From: Dehalococcoidia bacterium
Lineage (GTDB): Bacteria > Chloroflexota > Dehalococcoidia > GIF9 > AB-539-J10
NCBI GenBank assembly: GCA_030621105.1
Contig: JAUXIH010000017.1
Coordinates: 1 to 12,539 of the forward strand
Direction of reading: 5' to 3'
DNA length: 12,539 nt
Shown here piece after piece: positions 5,955 through 12,539 of the stretch; within the stretch, counting starts at the first letter, position 1, and each line of letters opens with the position of its first letter. Made by a program: the position numbers and the translations under genes. The notes below the pieces were generated by a model, which made no database searches, was not told where the DNA came from, and saw only the letters and a list, made by a program, of their open reading frames with translations.

Positions 5955-7418
5955 TTGAGTTCGAGACTGGAGCGCATAACCCAGCAAAGGCTGGATAGCC
6001 TGAGTAAACTCAGGGCCCGGGGTATCAACCCCTACCCTCACTCCTTCCACCGCAGTCATAGCAATGAGCAGGCAGTAGCCGCATGGAAGCAACAAGGAGA
6101 GAGCGCCGGGACACTGTCGGTAGCAGGACGCGTCAGGGCCAAGCGGAAGATGGGCAAGATGGCCTTCATGGATATCCGCGACAGCTCCGGAAAGTTGCAA
6201 CTCTGCTTCCGTCATAATCTCCTCGGGCAGGAGAAATATGACCTGCTCCAGGAAATCGACATCGGGGATATCATTGGCGCCCAGGGAAGCCTGTTCCAAA
6301 CCAAAGCAGGAGAGATTTCTCTCAGTGTCACCGACTTCACCATGCTATCAAAATCGCTTCGCCCGCTGCCGGAGAAATGGCATGGCCTGGCTGACATAGA
6401 AACAAGATATCGGCAAAGATACCTGGATCTTATCATCAATGAAGAGACAAGAACTATCTTCATCCTGCGCAGTAAAATCATTGCCGCCATAAGAGACTTC
6501 CTCAATGCCAGGAATTTTGTCGAGGTGGAAACTCCTATACTTCAAGGTCAGGCTGGAGGAGCCCTGGCCCTGCCCTTCACCACCCACCATAATGCCCTGG
6601 ATAGAGACCTTTACCTGAGAATCGCCCTCGAGCTACACCTCAAGAGACTGATAGTAGGTAACTTTGACCGGGTGTACGAGATGGGGCGCACCTTCCGTAA
6701 CGAAGGTATCTCGGTTAAGCACAATCCCGAATTTACCTTGCTGGAATGCTATCAGGCCTACGCCGATTACAATGACATGATGTCGCTGGTAGAGAATATG
6801 GTTTCCCATATTGCCAGGGACGTCCTGGGTGATGCCAAGCTTATTCGCCAGGGAAAAACTATCAATCTCTCACCTCCATGGCAAAGGACCACTCTATCAG
6901 AGGCAATCAAGTCCTACTCCGGTATAGATCTCCAAGATTATCCTGATGCCGCTTCCCTGAGAACACGGATGGTAGAGTTGGGGATGAATCCCGATGCCGC
7001 CAAGGGGAGAGGAAAGCTTATCGATGAGCTGATGGACTCCTTCGTCGAGCCCAGTCTCACTCAGCCCACTTTCCTGCTGGATTACCCCCTGGAGATGTCT
7101 CCTTTAGCCAAAAGGAAGAGAGGCAACGAACAGCTAACCGAGAGGTTCGAGGCCTTCATAGGCGGCATGGAACTGGCCAATGCCTTTACCGAGCTCAACG
7201 ACCCCGTGGAGCAAAGAGAGCGGTTCCTCCAGCAATTGCATGACAGGCAGGGAGAAGAAGAGATAGAATTAATCGATGAGGATTTCCTCCAGGCTATGGA
7301 GCAGGGGATGCCTCCCACTGGCGGACTGGGAATAGGCATCGACCGTCTTGTCATGTTGCTCACAGGACAAACCTCCATCAGGGAGGTCATCCTCTTCCCC
7401 CAGCTAAAGGCAAGATAA
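5955..7418 (+). CDS. lysS: Lysine--tRNA ligase, class II
   Basis: A 487-residue class II LysRS. The N-terminal helix (RITQQRLDSLSKLRARGINPYP) and an OB-fold anticodon-binding domain (about 55-130: AGRVRAKRKMGKMAFMDIRD) precede the catalytic domain. That domain carries motif 2 GRTFRNEGISVKHNPEFTLLE (R248 in FRNE), the lysine-pocket residues in ELANAFTELND (N409, F411, E413) and motif 3 GGLGIGIDRLVMLL (R464). It charges tRNA-Lys using ATP. The start is TTG at 5955: an in-frame TGA ends at 5951, so no earlier start exists, and GAGAG lies a little upstream. One deviation is GGALALPF at 201-208, where most family members have an Arg before the Pro-Phe. The stop is 1 bp before serS, so the two are co-transcribed and probably coupled. 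Confidence 0.97.
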   Translation: MSSRLERITQQRLDSLSKLRARGINPYPHSFHRSHSNEQAVAAWKQQGESAGTLSVAGRVRAKRKMGKMAFMDIRDSSGKLQLCFRHNLLGQEKYDLLQEIDIGDIIGAQGSLFQTKAGEISLSVTDFTMLSKSLRPLPEKWHGLADIETRYRQRYLDLIINEETRTIFILRSKIIAAIRDFLNARNFVEVETPILQGQAGGALALPFTTHHNALDRDLYLRIALELHLKRLIVGNFDRVYEMGRTFRNEGISVKHNPEFTLLECYQAYADYNDMMSLVENMVSHIARDVLGDAKLIRQGKTINLSPPWQRTTLSEAIKSYSGIDLQDYPDAASLRTRMVELGMNPDAAKGRGKLIDELMDSFVEPSLTQPTFLLDYPLEMSPLAKRKRGNEQLTERFEAFIGGMELANAFTELNDPVEQRERFLQQLHDRQGEEEIELIDEDFLQAMEQGMPPTGGLGIGIDRLVMLLTGQTSIREVILFPQLKAR

Positions 7419-7419
7419 C

Positions 7420-8670
7420 ATGCTCGATATCAATCTCATTCGACAAGATAAAGAGGCGGTTCGTCACGAACTGGAGAAACGGGGAGGCATATTCCCTCTC
7501 GATGAAATAGTGACCCTTGACAGTCGCTACCGGGACATGCTGCACCAGGTAGAGCAGCTTCGCGCTCAGCACAACGAGGCCAGCAAGCAACTGGGCAAAA
7601 CCAGGGAAAAATCACCACAACTCATCATTGACATGCGCCAGATGGGTGAAAAAATATCGTCCCTGCAGCAGGAGACCAGAAAGGTTAAAACCCGGCTTGA
7701 TTCCCTGCTACTGGAGCTGCCTAATATCCCTGATCCCAGCGTGCCCCCAGGTGAGGATGCCGGCGACAACGTCGTCCTGCGCACATGGGGCGAACCCAGA
7801 AAATTTTCTTTCGCTCCATTACCCCACTGGGAGCTGGGGGAGAAACTGGGAATCATAGATTTCCAGAGAGGAGTGAAGCTATCAGGGAGCAGGTTCTATG
7901 TGCTCAAGGGGCTGGGAGCCCAATTACAGCGCGCACTGATATCATTCATGCTGGACTTGCATACCAGGGAGCATGGCTACCAGGAAATTTACCCTCCCTT
8001 CATGGTCAAGGAGGAGTGCCTGCTGGGCTCCGGCAATCTCCCCAAATTTGGTGACAACCTGTATCACGATGTCGAGGAGGACTTCTGGCTCATCCCCACA
8101 GCTGAGGTCCCCTTAACCAACCTGCATCGCGATGAGATACTGGACAAGAGCATCCTTCCCATAAACTACGTCGCCCATAGCGCTTGCTTTCGACGAGAGA
8201 AGATGGCAGCAGGGAAGGATACCCGGGGGATCAAGCGTGGGCACCAATTTGACAAGGTTGAACTCTACAAGCTCACCACCCCCGAGAACTCCGCCGCAGA
8301 ACTGGAGAAGTTGCTGACTGATGCCGAAGACGTATGCCGCCGCCTGGATATTCCTTACCGGATAGTAGCACTATGTACTGGCGACCTGGGATTCGCCTCA
8401 TGCAAGACATACGATATAGAGATGTGGGCGCCCGGCTGTGCCGAGTGGCGTGAGGTCAGCTCCTGCAGCAATTGCGGCGATTTCCAGGCGCGGCGATCCA
8501 ATCTCCGCTACCGCTCTGAGCGCGGAGCCCGCCCGCAACTGGTCCACACACTTAACGGCTCCGGCCTGGCTTTGCCACGAGTGATGATCGCTTTGCTGGA
8601 AAATTACCAGCAGGCCGATGGCACTATATTGATTCCACAGGTGCTGTCCCCCTATATAAATACCAGCTAA
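7420..8670 (+). CDS. serS: Serine--tRNA ligase
   Basis: A 416-residue SerRS of usual length. It starts MLDINLIRQDKEAVRHELEKRG, followed by the long antiparallel coiled-coil arm (about 28-100) that binds the extra arm of tRNA-Ser. The class II core has PTAEVPLTNL (226-235) and motif 2 SACFRREKMAAGKDTRG (R258). It also has HQFDKVELYK (275-284), the specificity segment ASCKTYDIEMWAPGCAEWREVSSCSNCGDFQARR, and motif 3 NGSGLALPRVMIALLENYQ (R387). It activates serine and charges tRNA-Ser and tRNA-Sec. The ATG follows the lysS TAA by one base, so translation is probably coupled. There is no T-box leader, and no terminator is recognisable directly after the TAA. Confidence 0.97.
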   Translation: MLDINLIRQDKEAVRHELEKRGGIFPLDEIVTLDSRYRDMLHQVEQLRAQHNEASKQLGKTREKSPQLIIDMRQMGEKISSLQQETRKVKTRLDSLLLELPNIPDPSVPPGEDAGDNVVLRTWGEPRKFSFAPLPHWELGEKLGIIDFQRGVKLSGSRFYVLKGLGAQLQRALISFMLDLHTREHGYQEIYPPFMVKEECLLGSGNLPKFGDNLYHDVEEDFWLIPTAEVPLTNLHRDEILDKSILPINYVAHSACFRREKMAAGKDTRGIKRGHQFDKVELYKLTTPENSAAELEKLLTDAEDVCRRLDIPYRIVALCTGDLGFASCKTYDIEMWAPGCAEWREVSSCSNCGDFQARRSNLRYRSERGARPQLVHTLNGSGLALPRVMIALLENYQQADGTILIPQVLSPYINTS

Positions 8671-8735
8671 AGGGATAACTCCTGCAAGAAAGATCTTTTA
8701 CTTCCTCAAAATATCCCTGTTTGTACCTTTACCTA

Positions 8736-8764
8736 TTGTCAAACCTCATCGAGTATACTAAAAT
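8736..8764 (+). promoter_or_regulatory. Sigma-70-type promoter for the CoA-transferase operon
   Basis: TTGTCA (8736-8741) and TAAAAT (8759-8764), separated by 17 bp, are each one base from consensus. Transcription would start near 8771, leaving a short leader that contains the ribosome binding site. This is the best-matching promoter in the window. The rest of the 127-bp gap after serS shows nothing else definite. Confidence 0.6.
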
Positions 8765-8786
8765 AGCTTTGATTCTGAAAACGAAA

Positions 8787-8793
8787 AAGGAGG
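8787..8793 (+). promoter_or_regulatory. Ribosome binding site of the CoA-transferase beta gene
   Basis: AAGGAGG lies 4 bp before the ATG at 8798 and is a complete anti-16S match, suggesting efficient translation. Confidence 0.8.
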
Positions 8794-8797
8794 AATC

Positions 8798-9619
8798 ATG
8801 GCAAAGATAGGAGGCAAAAAGGAACTATTGGAGAAGTTCACCCAACAAGAGATGATGTGTTGCGCCTGTTCCCGATACATCCCCAATGACGCCATCATGG
8901 ACATTGGTGTGGGCTTAGGTCTGGTAGCAGCAAATCTGGCCAAGGAGGTATACGCACCTGATGCTGTCTTCATGTACGAGAGCGGCTCGGTGGATGCCAC
9001 CGTCGTGGGCGACAGGCTGCCTGAAGGAATCGACGACAGCGTCATCCAGGCAGACACTCCCTGTATCACTGACTTGCTCCATGTCCTGGGATGGGCCACC
9101 ATGAGCGGCAGAAGCTCTCACACCCTGCTGGGATTTGCCCAGGTGGACAAGTATGGCAACCTGAACACGACCTGCATGGGCAACTACTACGATCCCGATA
9201 TCAGGTTCCCCGGCAGCGGCGGAGCCCACGACCTGGGCACCGGTGCTGTCCACCCCATCCTGCTGGGCCCACAATCCAGGAGAACCCTGGTGGACAAGCT
9301 GGACTACAAGACCACGCTGGGATACGGAGAGGATGGCCATTTCCGCGAGAGGATGTGGTACCCCGGGAAAGGACCCATGGTGATAGTTACCAACCTGGGA
9401 GAATATGAACCCGACCCCATTACACATGAGTTTATCCTCACCGGAGTGATGGCCTACAGCACCGTGGAGGAATGCGTGGAGACTTGCGGCTGGGACCTGA
9501 AGGTCTCTCCCGATGTAAAAGAGGTTGCCCCTCCCACAGAGGCAGAGACCAAGGCCCTGAGGGAAAAGCTGGACAGAGAGGGCAGAAACACTGGCTGGAC
9601 CAAGCTGGCTAACAAATAA
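8798..9619 (+). CDS. Family I CoA-transferase, beta (GctB-like) subunit
   Basis: A 273-residue protein aligning by eye with glutaconate CoA-transferase subunit B. Shared blocks are GVGLGLVAANLAKEVYAPD (37-55), YESGSVDA (60-67), GFAQVDKYGNLNTT (112-125), GNYYDPDIRFPGSGGAHD (128-145) and the late segment TVEECVETCGWDLKVSP. E61 in ESG corresponds to the catalytic glutamate that carries the CoA thioester in GctB. IpdB-type ring-opening hydrolases lack it, so true CoA transfer is likely. The GSGG loop supplies the oxyanion hole. The enzyme would work with the alpha subunit encoded 32 bp downstream to move CoA between carboxylic acids in the cytoplasm. The acids are unknown; glutaconate itself is not established. 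A cysteine cluster (C21, C22, C24) near the N terminus is not something I know from the family. Codons lean strongly to C or G in the third position. Confidence 0.88.
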   Translation: MAKIGGKKELLEKFTQQEMMCCACSRYIPNDAIMDIGVGLGLVAANLAKEVYAPDAVFMYESGSVDATVVGDRLPEGIDDSVIQADTPCITDLLHVLGWATMSGRSSHTLLGFAQVDKYGNLNTTCMGNYYDPDIRFPGSGGAHDLGTGAVHPILLGPQSRRTLVDKLDYKTTLGYGEDGHFRERMWYPGKGPMVIVTNLGEYEPDPITHEFILTGVMAYSTVEECVETCGWDLKVSPDVKEVAPPTEAETKALREKLDREGRNTGWTKLANK

Positions 9620-9651
9620 ACCAAGCAAAGTTATAACTTAGGAGGTAGATG

Positions 9652-10722
9652 ATGCCACAGTTAAAATTAATGCGGGTAGAGGACGCAGTAAAGCGCTATA
9701 TCCACACCAGGACAAGTTTTTCCTCCTCCGGTTTTCCCCTGTGCCGGAAGCCCCAGATTTTCTGGCGCGAGATTCTCCGGCAGCATATCAACGACCGAAT
9801 GGACCTGCAGGTCATAAGCCCGGGAATGGGGGATGAGACCAATGGTTACCTTGTAGCTGCAGGGCTGGTTGAGAGCTGCGTCACCGTGTTCATTTCCCAG
9901 GAAAGACCGGGAACAAATCCCAGCCTGCGGCGGAGCATTGAGCACGGCATCCCGCGCAGAGTAAGGATAGAGGATTACAGCAACCTGTCCATGAATACAG
10001 GACTGCTAGCCGCCGGCTTAAACGTTCCGTTCATGCCCTGTCTCTCCGGCAGATGGGGAGATTTCAGGAAGCCCGGCTTCGGCAGAAGATTTAATGAAGA
10101 TGGCACTATTCCCGTTCACCACTACCACAAAGATATCGTGATGAAGGACCCCTTCGGCTCGGAGGTCGACGTGGCCCTGATCCAGGGAATCTTCCCCGAT
10201 GTATCCGTTCTCATGGCCCAGGCCGCTGATCCCTATGGCAACACTATAGTGGTAGGCCAGCTGGCTTATGACCAGTGGACTCCTTTCGCGGCACGAAAGC
10301 ACATCATCGTCGTGGCTGACCACATAGCGGACACCGAAGCCTGCAAGCACTTCCCCAACCTCACGCTGGTACCGGGATACGCGGTCTCCGCGGTGATTCC
10401 CTGGTATGGAGGTTCGTGGCCGTGCAACTGCGTAGGGGACTATGCCGAGGACATCGAGCACATGAACGAAACACTGAAGCGGTCCAAGACCCAGGAGGGA
10501 GCCGAGCAGTGCATCCGGGATTACTGCCTGTCCTACAAGAACCATGATGAGTACATGGACATGATAGGGAAGGACAAGATGAAGGCTCTGGAGGCTACCC
10601 CCACCCGCCGTCTCCTTGACCCCATGCGCCAGTGGTTCCTGGACGATGCCGAGGTAGAGAAACTGACAAAACAGGCTGAGGCAGAACGAGCTAAGGCTGA
10701 AGCAGCAAGCGAAGCCAAGTAA
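9652..10722 (+). CDS. Family I CoA-transferase, alpha (GctA-like) subunit
   Basis: A 356-residue partner of the upstream beta subunit. Resemblance to glutaconate CoA-transferase subunit A is seen in the N-terminal VEDAVKRYIHTRTSFSSSGF with RKP, in the middle (VDVALIQG, then AQAADPYGNTIV), and at the end (RSKTQEGAEQCIRDYCLSYKNHDEYM). The catalytic glutamate of these enzymes is on the beta subunit, as found here. Two ATGs in tandem could start it: GGAGG at 9641-9645 is 3 bp from the ATG at 9649 but 6 bp from the one at 9652, so the second is preferred. The C terminus extends some 20-25 residues beyond the family core as a charged Ala/Glu/Lys helix (AEAERAKAEAASEAK). Gene order beta then alpha is the reverse of gctAB. 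A strong terminator follows. Confidence 0.88.
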   Translation: MPQLKLMRVEDAVKRYIHTRTSFSSSGFPLCRKPQIFWREILRQHINDRMDLQVISPGMGDETNGYLVAAGLVESCVTVFISQERPGTNPSLRRSIEHGIPRRVRIEDYSNLSMNTGLLAAGLNVPFMPCLSGRWGDFRKPGFGRRFNEDGTIPVHHYHKDIVMKDPFGSEVDVALIQGIFPDVSVLMAQAADPYGNTIVVGQLAYDQWTPFAARKHIIVVADHIADTEACKHFPNLTLVPGYAVSAVIPWYGGSWPCNCVGDYAEDIEHMNETLKRSKTQEGAEQCIRDYCLSYKNHDEYMDMIGKDKMKALEATPTRRLLDPMRQWFLDDAEVEKLTKQAEAERAKAEAASEAK

Positions 10723-10750
10723 AACGGCCGCTGTTTACCATCGACACCAG

Positions 10751-10779
10751 CTGGGCGAGGGTATCCCTCGCCCAGTTTT
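10751..10779 (+). terminator. Intrinsic (rho-independent) terminator after the CoA-transferase operon
   Basis: CTGGGCGAGGG and CCCTCGCCCAG form a perfect 11-bp GC-rich stem around a TAT loop, followed directly by TTTT. It begins 29 bp after the alpha-subunit stop. On the opposite strand no T-run follows the stem, so it should stop only rightward transcription and protects the convergent yraN-rnhB-mnmA unit from read-through. Confidence 0.93.
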
Positions 10780-10829
10780 CACTCATCTCCCCTGATATCT
10801 TCCAACACAGTATTGAAAAGGATTCCCTG

Positions 10830-11198
10830 TTAAGAAACTCCCTCGACAGCGTTCTCAATGAGCTCAATGCGCTTAGCCTGCCCCTGTGCATCTACCTCCA
10901 CTGCAACCACATCTATTCGCCACTGCTCAGGAAGCTTGTTGTGGCTGCTGATGTAGGTCAAAGCAGTGAAGATGAGCCTGCTCCGCTTAGCCTGCGTGAT
11001 GGACTCCTCGGGGCTGCCAAAGGATGAACTGCTTCGGGTACGAACCTCAATAAACACCAGGCAGTCTCTTTGCCTGGCGATAATATCTATCTCTCCGCCG
11101 CGACAGCGGAAATTGGTCTCGATAATGTGATACCCCCGGCGCCGGAGAAATTTTGCCGCCAGGCGCTCTCCCAGACGGCCAACTTCCTGGCGTTTCAT
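10830..11198 (-). CDS. yraN: YraN/UPF0102 family endonuclease-like protein
   Basis: A 122-residue protein matching the YraN (UPF0102) family: GRLGERLAAKFLRRRGYHIIETNFRCRGGEIDII followed by LVFIEVRTRS and a C-terminal RIDVVAVEV strand. GEID (E36, D38) and EVR (E51, R53) are the core of a PD-(D/E)XK nuclease-like fold with the final lysine replaced by arginine, which is common in this family. The biochemical role of the family is still poorly defined; a link to DNA processing is assumed from the fold. The start ATG overlaps the rnhB stop (ATGA), and GGAAGG lies about 7 bp upstream. Location directly after rnhB is a frequent bacterial arrangement. It is the last gene of its operon; no terminator with a T-run is visible beyond it on the minus strand. 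Confidence 0.92.
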   Translation of the reverse strand: MKRQEVGRLGERLAAKFLRRRGYHIIETNFRCRGGEIDIIARQRDCLVFIEVRTRSSSSFGSPEESITQAKRSRLIFTALTYISSHNKLPEQWRIDVVAVEVDAQGQAKRIELIENAVEGVS

Positions 11199-11818
11199 GC
11201 ACTAGCCTTCCTGAGTGGGGCAAAGGAGAAACGATGTATCGGAGAGCCCGCCCTTTGTTGCAGGCGGCGCATATGCTCCCTGGTGCCATATCCCTTGTGG
11301 CGAGCCAGTCCATATCCGGGATAACGCACATCGAGCTGTTCCATTATATGATCCCTGGTCACCTTGGCAATAATGGAGGCACAGGCAATGCACAGGCAAA
11401 GCCTGTCGCCGTGAATCACGCCCCTCTGTGGCACAGGGCACAGGGGCAAGGTCAGGCCATCTATCAGCAGGAAATCTGGCTGGTTGGGCAATTTCCCCAG
11501 CGCCTGCTTCATGGCCAGCCTGGTTGCCCTGAGAATATTCACCGTGTCGATCACCTGCGGTGCCACAATTCCCACTCCCACTGCCAGGGCCTCCCGGCGA
11601 ATCGAGGAAGCAAGGACTTCGCGCTTCACCGGGCTCAGATCCTTGCTATCGCGCACCTTATCCATCCAGGGCAGATGTCTCGAGAGAGACAGAATAACCG
11701 CAGCCGCCACCACCGGTCCCGCGAGAGCTCCCCTGCCCGCCTCATCCATGCCACAAACATGGTGATAGCCCTGGGCTCTCAGGACATATTCCTCATAGCG
11801 ACCTGGTGGCTGCGACAT
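11195..11818 (-). CDS. rnhB: Ribonuclease HII
   Basis: A 207-residue RNase HII when started at the ATG at 11816-11818. GMDEAGRGALAGPVVAAAVIL (23-43) supplies D25 and E26. LLIDG (117-121) gives D120, and HGD (136-138) gives D138 at the spacing of bacterial enzymes. ASIIAKVTRDHIM (147-159) and the end HKGYGTREHM follow the family. The enzyme cleaves RNA in RNA-DNA hybrids and starts removal of single ribonucleotides from DNA. The frame is open further upstream (ATG at 11836 and at 11881), but those starts overlap mnmA more and add residues not expected in the family. GGAGGG lies 10 bp and AGGA 3 bp before the chosen ATG. The chosen start overlaps the end of mnmA by 26 bp, and the stop overlaps yraN by 4 bp. 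Confidence 0.94.
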   Translation of the reverse strand: MSQPPGRYEEYVLRAQGYHHVCGMDEAGRGALAGPVVAAAVILSLSRHLPWMDKVRDSKDLSPVKREVLASSIRREALAVGVGIVAPQVIDTVNILRATRLAMKQALGKLPNQPDFLLIDGLTLPLCPVPQRGVIHGDRLCLCIACASIIAKVTRDHIMEQLDVRYPGYGLARHKGYGTREHMRRLQQRAGSPIHRFSFAPLRKASA

Positions 11819-12539
11819 TCTTCCTGCTCCCTCCATTATGGCCTGGCTGTACACCAGCAATGATGCCTCCTCCCAGTACATTATCGCCCTGGTAGAACAC
11901 GATGGCCTGACCGGGCACGATGGCCCGCTGTGGCTGCGAGAAGCATACGTCGCTCGTCACCGCTCCTGCCGGGCCACAGGGAGGGGACACGCTGGCCTCA
12001 ACTGGCTGGGCCCGATAGCGTATCCTGGCAGCCACCTTCACGAGGCAAGCCGGCGCCTCCCCCGATATCCAGTTCAATTCCTTCACCACGGCCCGTTTAC
12101 GGTAAAGATCGCCGGCACCACCAACGACAATTCTATTGAGCTCAGGCTCTATCCTGATCACATATAGTGGATGTCCCTCAGCCAGTCCTATTCCACGCCT
12201 CTGCCCTACAGTGTAGTTCGCTATCCCCTGGTGGTGCCCCACTATATTCCCTCCGCCATCAACGATATCTCCTGGGGCAGAGGAAAGTTTTTCATTCAGG
12301 AAAGCACGATAGTTTTTCTGGGAAACAAAGCAAAGGTCCTGGCTCGGCTGGGCTTTCGGCAAACCGCTGAAGGCAGCTATATCACGAACCTCTGTTCTGT
12401 CACAGGTGCCCAGAGGAAAAATAATGTGAGAGAGCTTCTCCTGCTCCAACCCGTACAGGAAATAAGATTGGTCGCCAGCAGTATCCACGGCCCGGAGCAG
12501 GTGATAGCTTCCCCCAGCATGCTCCACCCGGGCATAGTG
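11793..12539 (-). CDS. mnmA: tRNA-specific 2-thiouridylase MnmA, C-terminal two thirds, truncated by the window edge
   Basis: The frame is open to the right edge, and 248 residues plus the stop are visible. The fragment starts inside the GHYAR motif and continues with AGDQSYFLYGL. The segment PSQDLCFV contains one of the two catalytic cysteines (fragment residue 70); the other, and the ATP-binding SGGVDS loop, lie outside. YTVGQRRGIGL and the final beta-barrel ending GQAIVFYQGDNVLGGGII are family hallmarks. MnmA adenylates and thiolates uridine 34 of tRNA-Lys, -Glu and -Gln using sulfur relayed to its cysteine. The protein normally ends near GGGII, but here about 21 further residues are encoded, running across the ribosome binding site and first codons of rnhB. 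The gene heads the visible part of the mnmA-rnhB-yraN unit. Confidence 0.95.
   Translation of the reverse strand, partial: HYARVEHAGGSYHLLRAVDTAGDQSYFLYGLEQEKLSHIIFPLGTCDRTEVRDIAAFSGLPKAQPSQDLCFVSQKNYRAFLNEKLSSAPGDIVDGGGNIVGHHQGIANYTVGQRRGIGLAEGHPLYVIRIEPELNRIVVGGAGDLYRKRAVVKELNWISGEAPACLVKVAARIRYRAQPVEASVSPPCGPAGAVTSDVCFSQPQRAIVPGQAIVFYQGDNVLGGGIIAGVQPGHNGGSRKNVAATRSL

Noticed and set aside
8671..8735. Terminator after serS, based on the palindrome AAAGATCTTT near 8690
   Set aside because: It is a 10-bp perfect palindrome without a loop or GC-rich stem and has no proper T-run; it cannot form a usual terminator hairpin.
8915..9628. Long minus-strand open frame of 237 codons opposite the CoA-transferase beta gene
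   Set aside because: It lacks any recognisable domain and lies fully antisense to a gene with clear family motifs; the C/G third-position bias of that gene removes stops from the opposite strand.
11153..11863. Plus-strand open frame of 236 codons opposite rnhB
   Set aside because: No family motif and no ribosome site; rnhB on the other strand has all catalytic residues.
1..12539. Mobile elements, CRISPR arrays, tRNA or rRNA genes, integration sites
   Set aside because: No transposase or integrase motifs, no regularly spaced repeats, no tRNA cloverleaf noticed in the gaps; intergenic space is small and explained by promoters and one terminator.

Overview
The window is about 12.5 kb of compact, mostly housekeeping bacterial chromosome. 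There is no sign of phage, transposon, CRISPR or plasmid DNA. Strong Shine-Dalgarno sites, ATGA overlaps, class II aminoacyl-tRNA synthetases, MutL with endonuclease motifs, a class 1B SpeD and YraN all mark it as bacterial. An ADP-forming acyl-CoA synthetase fragment, a family I CoA-transferase and a plant/archaeal-like aminopropyltransferase fit an anaerobic lineage such as Chloroflexota (Dehalococcoidia-like). That placement is inference; nothing here proves it.

Layout, left to right. (1) The 3' end of a + strand ADP-forming acyl-CoA synthetase gene enters from the left edge. It ends in a tail-to-tail overlap with mutL. (2) On the - strand, in transcription order, lie speD, speE, pcrA/uvrD and mutL (5788 down to 503). 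speD and speE overlap by 4 bp, pcrA and mutL are 27 bp apart, and the 73-bp gap before pcrA holds a possible promoter of its own. (3) A 166-bp AT-rich divergent promoter region (5789-5954) separates speD from lysS; both genes start at TTG. (4) lysS and serS follow on the + strand, 1 bp apart. (5) After a 127-bp gap with a good sigma-70-type promoter come two CoA-transferase genes, beta then alpha, closed by a textbook intrinsic terminator at 10751-10779. (6) From the right edge, on the - strand, run mnmA (partial), rnhB and yraN, each overlapping the next.

Functionally, SpeD decarboxylates S-adenosylmethionine to give the aminopropyl donor used by the SpeE-family enzyme. That enzyme looks more like thermospermine synthase than classical spermidine synthase. 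PcrA/UvrD and MutL form a repair pair (helicase plus mismatch-repair endonuclease). LysRS and SerRS charge tRNAs, and MnmA thiolates the wobble uridine of tRNAs. RNase HII removes ribonucleotides from DNA. The CoA-transferase unit is the only clearly metabolic operon. Its strong promoter, strong ribosome binding sites and C/G-ending codons suggest high expression, but its substrate cannot be read from sequence.

I found no convincing new system. The items most worth a second look are the thermospermine-synthase-like SpeE, the beta-first CoA-transferase pair that keeps its catalytic glutamate, and the divergent regulatory region at 5789-5954.
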